Below are positions 1 through 4,861 of a stretch of DNA of 5,423 bases, piece by piece. A program made the translations under genes and the position numbers. Numbering within the stretch: the first letter of the stretch is position 1; each line of letters starts with the position of its first letter. The stretch is from Candidatus Woesearchaeota archaeon CG11_big_fil_rev_8_21_14_0_20_43_8 (GTDB taxonomy: Archaea; Nanobdellota; Nanobdellia; Woesearchaeales; CG08-08-20-14), in assembly GCA_002762705.1 (NCBI GenBank), contig PCVE01000075.1, positions 1-5,423 on the forward strand, given 5' to 3'. Below the pieces are notes generated by a model, which was given only the letters and a program-made list of their open reading frames with translations, was not told where the DNA came from and did no database searches.

Positions 1-202
1 CATCGAAACTGTTTCCAGGGATACTGTTGAAATTAGGATTATCAAGCAGCTTCCCGATATTGCCCTTGACTTCAGCAGGAGAAAGAACACTGATCTGGGA
101 TGCATCGAGTTTTGTGTAATCGATATCATCACCAGATGCTGGCACACTTGCCAGGATGAAAAATATCAGAAACAAAGATATGATGATTAATTTTATTTCC
201 AT
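1..202 (-). CDS. Secreted protein with N-terminal signal peptide, partial (C-terminus beyond left edge)
   Basis: Reading the minus strand from the ATG at 202-200 gives 67 open codons to the window edge with no stop. Residues 1-23 look like a classical Sec signal peptide: a short basic start (MEIK), a hydrophobic core (LIIISLFLIFFILASV) and a likely cleavage after PASG, followed by DDIDYTKLDAS. The mature part seen so far is polar and soluble-looking (for example LSPAEVKGNIGKLLDNPNF), so the protein is probably exported or cell-surface exposed. The start is only 13 bp after the stop of the upstream membrane-protein gene, so the two are almost certainly co-transcribed. I see no clear Shine-Dalgarno site. 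I do not recognise the family. The signal peptide is seen directly; the function is unknown because the C-terminus is missing. Confidence 0.75.
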   Translation of the reverse strand, partial: MEIKLIIISLFLIFFILASVPASGDDIDYTKLDASQISVLSPAEVKGNIGKLLDNPNFNSIPGNSFD

Positions 203-215
203 AAATATCAGTCGT

Positions 216-971
216 CTATTTTGATATGACGAAAAGATACTTGTATATCTTGCCGCCGAGTGAGGACTTGTAGTCTTCCAGCACGATCACATGCTGCCCG
301 TCTTTCTCAGTCAGTATCGTCGAATTCATATCAAGGTTCCCAAGATATGTCAGATCGATATATCCAGGGTTCAAGGTCATCCTATCTGCGAGAATATCTG
401 TCACATCGATGAATTCTTTGATCCGGACATTGAACCTTGCCTGGAAGCTCTCAAGCTGAACAGTATGATCTCCGGTCTTCACAGACATAGGACAATCGAC
501 AATCACAATAGTATCTGTCTTGCCAAAGACAGCATCTGCTTTTATGTTTCTTGGCTTGATATCGATCTCTTTATCATTGAAACCAGAGAAATCACTGAGA
601 CATGCAGGGAGTTCCTTCTTCACATACAGACCGATCTCTTTTTTGATCGCATCTGAGGTCATGGCTGTCTTCTTCCCATCTTTGAAGATATATCCAATAT
701 TTCCATAAGGAGTGTCCAATGTCTCCAACGGAGCATTGATTGTATATCCCCCCTGCCTGCCTACGATGAAGAGGGCTTTCTCTCCGACGGTCTGCACACA
801 TGAATTGACAAAAGCTCTAAGGGAATCGACATCATCTACCTCAAACGATAGAGGTCTTGCGACCAGATTCTTCGAGAACATCATCAAGAAAAAGAATACA
901 GCAAGTATTATGACACCAAAGATGACATAGAAAGATACACTCTGGCCTCTTTTTTTCAAGATATAAAGCAT
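216..971 (-). CDS. Membrane-anchored protein with class III (pilin/archaellin-type) signal peptide, uncharacterised archaeal family
   Basis: This is a 251-residue protein starting at the ATG at 971-969. A longer reading from 1031 would overlap the upstream gene by 38 bp and place 20 polar residues before the signal, so I prefer the shorter one. The N-terminus MLYILKKRG followed by QSVSFYVIFGVIILAV fits a class III signal peptide: a basic stretch, a G/Q cleavage site for a PibD/FlaK-type peptidase, then a hydrophobic helix of about 20 residues. The rest (about 220 residues) is a predicted extracytoplasmic domain. It contains the block LRAFVNSCVQTVGEKALFIV then GRQGGY (around residues 51-76), which I recall from DPANN membrane proteins of similar layout. 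Two cysteines (C58 and the one in ELPACLSDF) could form a disulfide. No good Shine-Dalgarno site precedes the start. The precise role is unknown; pilus-like or surface assembly is an inference from the signal type only. Confidence 0.8.
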   Translation of the reverse strand: MLYILKKRGQSVSFYVIFGVIILAVFFFLMMFSKNLVARPLSFEVDDVDSLRAFVNSCVQTVGEKALFIVGRQGGYTINAPLETLDTPYGNIGYIFKDGKKTAMTSDAIKKEIGLYVKKELPACLSDFSGFNDKEIDIKPRNIKADAVFGKTDTIVIVDCPMSVKTGDHTVQLESFQARFNVRIKEFIDVTDILADRMTLNPGYIDLTYLGNLDMNSTILTEKDGQHVIVLEDYKSSLGGKIYKYLFVISK

Positions 972-993
972 AGGATTATCTTTGGAATATTCC

Positions 994-2169
994 TTAATAA
1001 AGCTTTGCCACGCCAAGGTCTGTGATGACACAATTCATACGTACATCGTGGGCTTCTGAAGGCACCTTCTGGACCTTCTGGAAGTAATAAGCGAGCCCAA
1101 CTATAGAATCCACCTCATGCGCATGCAGGAACCTGTCAAAGTCTCCTCCACCCTGACCAATCCGATTCAGGAAGCCATCAAATGCCACCAAAGGAATTAT
1201 CGCAAGATCGATACTGCCATCATACACATCAGTACCTGCTGGTTCAGGTATGTCATATTTTCCAGGAGAAAGCATATCGAGGGAAGTTATCATGCATGCG
1301 ACCATGCCGCAATCATCGCACCTTGGGACAAGGACAGTCTTGCCTTCATCAAGCATCTTCTGGATAAGCTCTCTTGTCTCGACCTCATTCTTTGTCGCAA
1401 CATAGCAGAGCACTCGTCTAGCTCTTTTGTAGCAAGGAAGCTCTCTTAGATTCTCTGATATGATATTGCTACGCTCCAATGTCTCTTCTTTTGGCATCAT
1501 CTTCCTTTTTTTTAAGATACTTTTCCGAATCTCTGATTTGATATCATATGCTCGCTGGCTAAGAGACATTATCCAACATCCAGTATTTATCACAACAACT
1601 GGCTTGAAATGGAATTTCTGTGTCTTTTTCAAAGGATATGAGAATCTGAGCACCCCTTCTATCTCAAAATGATGGTCCCTTGCCATAGCCTCGACAAAAA
1701 TGGATGTTGAAAGTTTATGGAATGAATACACTTTTTGTCCTATGTCAAAAGCCTTCTCAAGGAACCCTTTGTCAGCATGGATACGTTTCGTGCCGAATGG
1801 AGGATTCTGTATGACAAGATCCACTTTCTCAGAGAACGCTTTCACATCAGTATGCACGATTACATAACGCTTCTTATCAAAGATATGCTTTTCAAGATTC
1901 TCTCGAAGGACATCTATCGCGGCGAAATCCAGCTCGACAAAGAATACCTTGTCCGCGCCGAGCAGAAGAGCCCCGATCCCGAGGATGCCAGTACCAGAGC
2001 CAAGGTCGGCCACTGTCTTTCCATCGATATCGCCATGCATATATGCCTGCCAGAGCACATCTGCTGCGATGTTCGGGGGAGTGACATATTGTTCTTCCTT
2101 GGCTTTTGGATCAACAAAACCTTTCAGTTTCGAAAGCAATATCTCAAGCTCATTACGTGACCGCACCAT
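994..2169 (-). CDS. Fusion protein: METTL5-like rRNA N6-adenine methyltransferase + 5-formyltetrahydrofolate cyclo-ligase
   Basis: This 391-residue protein joins two complete domains. Residues 1-200 match archaeal/eukaryotic METTL5: EEQYVTPPNIAADVLW (25-40), the S-adenosylmethionine motif DLGSGTG (55-61), the acidic ribose-binding loop VELD (78-81), the catalytic NPPFGT (122-127) and the family hallmark YSFHK (148-152). METTL5 makes N6-methyladenosine in helix 44 of small-subunit rRNA, normally with the partner Trm112. Residues 201-391 match 5-formyltetrahydrofolate cyclo-ligase (MTHFS): the N-terminal KSEIRKSILKKRK (211-223), the loop RIGQGGGDFDRFL (336-348) and the end ITDLGVAKLY. This enzyme converts 5-formyl-THF to 5,10-methenyl-THF using ATP. 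Each half has the usual length of its stand-alone family (about 200 and 190 residues), and they meet without a linker at Met201. The start ATG lies 26 bp after the preceding gene and lacks a clear ribosome binding site. Both domain calls are strong. Whether the fused state is real rather than a sequence error is less sure. Confidence 0.9.
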   Translation of the reverse strand: MVRSRNELEILLSKLKGFVDPKAKEEQYVTPPNIAADVLWQAYMHGDIDGKTVADLGSGTGILGIGALLLGADKVFFVELDFAAIDVLRENLEKHIFDKKRYVIVHTDVKAFSEKVDLVIQNPPFGTKRIHADKGFLEKAFDIGQKVYSFHKLSTSIFVEAMARDHHFEIEGVLRFSYPLKKTQKFHFKPVVVINTGCWIMSLSQRAYDIKSEIRKSILKKRKMMPKEETLERSNIISENLRELPCYKRARRVLCYVATKNEVETRELIQKMLDEGKTVLVPRCDDCGMVACMITSLDMLSPGKYDIPEPAGTDVYDGSIDLAIIPLVAFDGFLNRIGQGGGDFDRFLHAHEVDSIVGLAYYFQKVQKVPSEAHDVRMNCVITDLGVAKLY

Positions 2170-2195
2170 AAGTTATTCCAGGATGCAACTCATGT

Positions 2196-3356
2196 TTAAA
2201 TGTTATCATTTTTGCTGACTTTCAGCAGGTCCCAAAAATCGCTTCCGTGATAGTCAATCATCCTTCTTTCAAGCATCTGGCATGGATTCAGCCCTCTCTT
2301 GAGACCATGACGTTCAACAAATCTGAGCAGTCCGTCTCTGTCATCAGACATCAATCTGTATATCGAGGCATCACCATAATATTCAAGCTCGCCATAGATG
2401 CCAAAACGCTCATCCCACGCAGTAAATAATCCCAACGGTAATTCCATGGCCATCAGGTTCGGACTGAGCTCAGTCGGCATCCAGGATGTGAATTCGTATT
2501 GGCTTATATTCTCTGAGTACAGACTTGTGTCCACACCAAGCGGAAACTTCAGCCACGAATACACTTCAGAAAGCTCGCTGTTCTCTATCGGAAAAGGGAT
2601 CTCTATTGTCTGCCTTGCTTCGATGCCATCAGCGACTGCCCAGACACGTTCAGCAGAAAGCTTATTATTCTTCACGCGAAGATCTGCCTGCGTAGCTATG
2701 GCGGAGAAGATCATGGTATCTATCCGTTCATCCACAAAATTCCATTCGAGCCCAGGTATCTTGTCTGTGGCGGCGAAATAGGTCCATTCTGAATTCTCTG
2801 GTACCGGACAGTCTGCATATAGGCCTGTGATTATCCTTTCCATCCCATCGCGTTTTATTATTTTCGCGGTCTGCTTCGGCACCATAGGTTCCCAGGCCTC
2901 GCCTCTCGCTATCTTCTCGCGGATGAATGTCGCGCTGAACTGATAATCCCGCTCGAATGGCCGGATCTCTTTTCCAAGCTCACGGAACACCTTCGCTGTC
3001 GTCTCCCTGTTGCAATAGAAGACATCGAAGTCAGGCGCTTCTGCCATGAACTTATCACGCCATCGATAGATTGTAGATGGATCCCTTATCGGCAATATAT
3101 CATCGATATGGAATATATGCACCGGTTTGTTTATCTCATCTGCCAAAGTCTTTAGGACCATCTCTTTTCTCTGCTCTCTTGTGAACGGATTCTCAAGAGG
3201 CGTCCTATCAGGATTAGGGTTGTTGTAGTTCCATTGCCCGCAGCCGATATGGATCACGATCTCGTCGATGTCTGGCTGGGATGCGATGTATTTGACGACA
3301 TCGCGATGTCCGATATGGAACGGTTGGAATTTTCCTATGTATAACGCCCTTTTCAT
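2196..3356 (-). CDS. NadM-like nucleotide adenylyltransferase with an unknown C-terminal domain
   Basis: This 386-residue protein begins at the ATG at 3356-3354, which overlaps the kinase stop as ATGA and has a GGTGA ribosome binding site 4 nt upstream. An in-frame ATG at 3377 would lack this site and is less likely. Residues 1 to about 170 are a HIGH-type nucleotidyltransferase of the archaeal NadM (nicotinamide-mononucleotide adenylyltransferase) kind: GKFQPFHIGH (8-17), VIHIGCGQW (34-42), ENPFTREQRKEMV (55-67), the IFHIDDI strand (81-87), YQFSATFIREKI (138-149, the ISxTxxR motif) and WEPMVP (155-160). The expected reaction is NMN + ATP to NAD + PPi, but related members use other nucleotides. 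Archaeal NadM is normally about 170-180 residues. Here about 215 more residues follow (171-386), rich in Trp and acidic residues. I see no Nudix box and no P-loop there, so it is neither a NadM-Nudix nor a NadR-like kinase fusion that I can recognise. The substrate is inferred. Confidence 0.85.
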   Translation of the reverse strand: MKRALYIGKFQPFHIGHRDVVKYIASQPDIDEIVIHIGCGQWNYNNPNPDRTPLENPFTREQRKEMVLKTLADEINKPVHIFHIDDILPIRDPSTIYRWRDKFMAEAPDFDVFYCNRETTAKVFRELGKEIRPFERDYQFSATFIREKIARGEAWEPMVPKQTAKIIKRDGMERIITGLYADCPVPENSEWTYFAATDKIPGLEWNFVDERIDTMIFSAIATQADLRVKNNKLSAERVWAVADGIEARQTIEIPFPIENSELSEVYSWLKFPLGVDTSLYSENISQYEFTSWMPTELSPNLMAMELPLGLFTAWDERFGIYGELEYYGDASIYRLMSDDRDGLLRFVERHGLKRGLNPCQMLERRMIDYHGSDFWDLLKVSKNDNI

Positions 3357-4771
3357 TTTGTCACCTTCAAGACCCACTCACATGTTGGTCTCTTATTTGG
3401 ATTATTCTCAAGCATCGAGAAGACCAGATCAGACAGATCCTTGTCGACTTCACGATTGAATGGCCTGGGCTGCCGAAACATATTTGCCAGGCAATAGTTC
3501 ATCAGGAGATCTGTACGCTCTTCAGAACAGACTCTTGTCGCGAAAGGATGTTCGCCAGATATCAGACCATATGCAAGCACACCTAGCTGGAATATCTCGC
3601 TCTGATATGTCGAACAAAAATATTCTCCCAGTTCAGGGGGCATGCATTCAGCAGTGGATAATGATGATCTGCATTTTCCGGTCTTGTCTGTTTCCTGCGC
3701 GATGCCGAAGTCGAAGAGAGAGACGTTTCCGTTCTCAAGCATCATGTTCTCTGCTTTTATGTCTTTATGGAGAACGCCTTGTCCCTTCAGGTAACACAAG
3801 ATATCTGCGGTCTGGTGGATGACATCTTTTATCTGGACATCGTCCAATGGATATCTGCTGCGAACAAGATCGGACAAGTGGGTACCGCCTGCGTATTCCC
3901 ACATTATGAATTCTATGCCGCCGCGTGTTGAGCAGTCGATTAATTTTGGTATCGCTGGATGATCCAGCCTCGCAAGTATCCTGTCTTCCCTGCAATATCC
4001 GTCCGCTTTAGAGAAATCATGATACAGATGGAGATTCTCTTTCAGTGTGTATTGCTTTTTGCCATCTGTCACAAGGAACACATGGCTCATCTCAGGAAAA
4101 GTTGTGTCAGTGTCGCCCTCGCGCTGACTCATGAGAAACATGAGCCCTCTTGAATCACAGTGATCCATCGCGACGTGCCTGACCCCATCACGTGGAGCAT
4201 CATGTTTCTGCTTATATCTTCGCTCGACTTCATCGATAAGCCGCCTATCTTTGCTGAAGCTAAGAAGCAACTTCTGCTTGATATAGTTCTCGTTTCCCTT
4301 GAGCAGCATATCTTCGACAACCTCATCAAGCTTATCTTCCTTCCAGCCATTACGGTCAAGTATAGCACGTAAAGTGGAGCCATCGATGAAGTATTCATCC
4401 TTGCCAGACATGATATCGAACTCGCGATAGAGCGGGATGTTCGGTATCGCTCTCTTTGTGAGATAGTCAGACATCACGACTGGATCTGCGGTTATGCCTT
4501 CTGATTCTATCATCTCGATCGCTGGATAGCATCCGAAATAGATAGAATTGTCAAGACACTGCTTTATGTGCGGGACAGAACCGGACCTTATGAACATCTC
4601 CGCGGCATCCTCAAACATCAGCATGATAGAGAAAGCATGGCCTGCAAGAATGTATGCCTCACTAGTATCATCTTTTTCTGCGAATTCTCTGTGATGATGC
4701 GGACCTACAGACATTATGACTCTCTCTTCATTGCAGCAGAAATCATCAAAGCGATCCAATGTATCTTCCAT
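3353..4771 (-). CDS. Hanks-type Ser/Thr protein kinase with helical N-terminal region
   Basis: This 472-residue protein starts at the ATG at 4771-4769, 7 nt after a perfect AGGAGG. The C-terminal half (about 228-470) is a eukaryotic-like kinase: the ATP-anchoring lysine in YTLKEN (K244), a helix-C glutamate probably E262 in CREDRIL, the catalytic loop VLHKDIKAEN (333-342, HRD appearing as HKD; D337 and N342 present), DFG (354-356), a PPE in place of APE (378-380), SEIFQLGVLAYGLISGEHPF (391-410) and the late arginine in NKRPT (R461). The catalytic residues are intact, so it is probably active. The glycine-rich loop is degenerate (MSHVFLVTDG, 228-237). The activation loop (357-377) is rich in Ser/Thr. 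Residues 1-225 are mostly predicted helix and acidic. A stretch at 38-92 (EAYILAGHAFSIMLMFEDAA, then EMFIRSG) resembles a TPR-like helical pair. No membrane segment is seen. It heads the operon; its targets are unknown. Confidence 0.88.
   Translation of the reverse strand: MEDTLDRFDDFCCNEERVIMSVGPHHHREFAEKDDTSEAYILAGHAFSIMLMFEDAAEMFIRSGSVPHIKQCLDNSIYFGCYPAIEMIESEGITADPVVMSDYLTKRAIPNIPLYREFDIMSGKDEYFIDGSTLRAILDRNGWKEDKLDEVVEDMLLKGNENYIKQKLLLSFSKDRRLIDEVERRYKQKHDAPRDGVRHVAMDHCDSRGLMFLMSQREGDTDTTFPEMSHVFLVTDGKKQYTLKENLHLYHDFSKADGYCREDRILARLDHPAIPKLIDCSTRGGIEFIMWEYAGGTHLSDLVRSRYPLDDVQIKDVIHQTADILCYLKGQGVLHKDIKAENMMLENGNVSLFDFGIAQETDKTGKCRSSLSTAECMPPELGEYFCSTYQSEIFQLGVLAYGLISGEHPFATRVCSEERTDLLMNYCLANMFRQPRPFNREVDKDLSDLVFSMLENNPNKRPTCEWVLKVTK
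3361..3366 (-). promoter_or_regulatory. Shine-Dalgarno site for the NadM-like gene, inside the kinase coding region
   Basis: On the minus strand the sequence AAGGTGACAAAATG places AGGTGA 4 nt before the ATG at 3356-3354. It lies within the last codons of the kinase gene, whose TGA stop overlaps that ATG. The site decides the start of the NadM-like gene and indicates translational coupling of the two. Confidence 0.7.
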
Positions 4772-4778
4772 AAGTGTG

Positions 4779-4784
4779 CCTCCT
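4779..4784 (-). promoter_or_regulatory. Strong Shine-Dalgarno site for the kinase gene
   Basis: AGGAGG on the minus strand, 7 nt before the kinase ATG at 4771-4769. It is the best match in the window to the complement of the archaeal 16S rRNA 3' end, and it implies that the kinase mRNA carries a leader rather than being leaderless. Confidence 0.75.
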
Positions 4785-4790
4785 GCAAAA

Positions 4791-4800
4791 ATATTTATAT
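4791..4800 (-). promoter_or_regulatory. Candidate archaeal TATA box for the kinase operon (proximal)
   Basis: ATATAAATAT on the minus strand closely resembles the archaeal TATA consensus. Its centre is about 25 nt upstream of the kinase ATG, so initiation at the usual distance would begin at or next to the ATG and exclude the AGGAGG site. It may therefore be a second promoter or simply AT-rich sequence. The more distal TATA-like box at 4827-4833 would give a leader containing the ribosome binding site. Confidence 0.4.
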
Positions 4801-4826
4801 GTGCCTGGCTTATTCAATCTTGACAC

Positions 4827-4833
4827 TATATAA
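4827..4833. promoter_or_regulatory. Candidate TATA box in the divergent promoter, possibly used in both directions
   Basis: TATATAA (plus strand; TTATATA on minus) sits roughly mid-way between the divergent starts. For the plus-strand gene, a start site about 25 nt downstream would fall near 4855, a few nt before the ATG at 4862, giving a very short leader. For the kinase operon it would fall near 4804, giving a leader of about 33 nt that includes AGGAGG. Only sequence resemblance and spacing support this. Confidence 0.4.
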
Positions 4834-4854
4834 CACAGTAAGTATATACACAGT
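4827..4854. repeat. Pair of near-identical direct repeats in the divergent intergenic region
   Basis: TATATAACACAGT (4827-4839) and TATATACACAGT (4843-4854) are direct repeats that differ by one A and start 16 bp apart. The first overlaps the likely TATA box. The second reaches the start of the plus-strand gene's possible ribosome binding site. Placement between a probable DNA-binding protein gene and the operon makes a tandem operator plausible, but no binding protein is shown by the sequence. Confidence 0.5.
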
Positions 4855-4858
4855 GATC
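4853..4858 (+). promoter_or_regulatory. Possible Shine-Dalgarno site for the plus-strand gene
   Basis: GTGATC lies 3 nt before the ATG at 4862-4864 and matches the GGTGATC part of the archaeal Shine-Dalgarno consensus. The spacing is short and the match lacks the GGAGG core, so it is a weak support for this start. Confidence 0.35.
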
Positions 4859-4861
4859 GAT

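Noticed and set aside
291..656. A 121-codon open frame on the plus strand.
   Set aside because: It is antisense to the membrane-protein gene and its translation has no domain-like pattern.
984..993. Perfect 10-bp palindrome GGAATATTCC just after the cyclo-ligase stop codon.
   Set aside because: A 10-bp palindrome is expected several times by chance in a window of this size, it cannot form a useful hairpin loop, and no T-run follows it to make a terminator.
972..1031. Longer N-terminus for the membrane protein, starting at an ATG at 1031.
   Set aside because: It overlaps the end of the cyclo-ligase domain by 38 bp and would put 20 polar residues ahead of the basic part of the class III signal peptide; the ATG at 971 gives a normal signal peptide and no overlap.
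1065..1082. Exact tandem repeat of the 9-mer CCTTCTGGA.
   Set aside because: It encodes the local QKVQKV in the cyclo-ligase domain and there are only two units, so it is explained by coding sequence.
1735..2160. A 141-codon open frame on the plus strand.
   Set aside because: It lies entirely antisense to the METTL5-like domain, has no recognisable domain and no promoter or ribosome binding site that I can see.
2189..2200. TATA-like TTTAAACA about 26 nt before the start of the methyltransferase/cyclo-ligase gene, possibly an internal leaderless promoter.
   Set aside because: The match is partial and overlaps the end of the preceding gene; the spacing is suggestive but not enough to call a promoter without transcript data.
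3357..3377. Longer N-terminus for the NadM-like protein, starting at an ATG at 3377 (MGLEGDK before MKRALYIG).
   Set aside because: The codons of this extension contain the GGTGA ribosome binding site for the ATG at 3356, which also forms the ATGA overlap; family members begin just before the GxFQPFHxGH strand.
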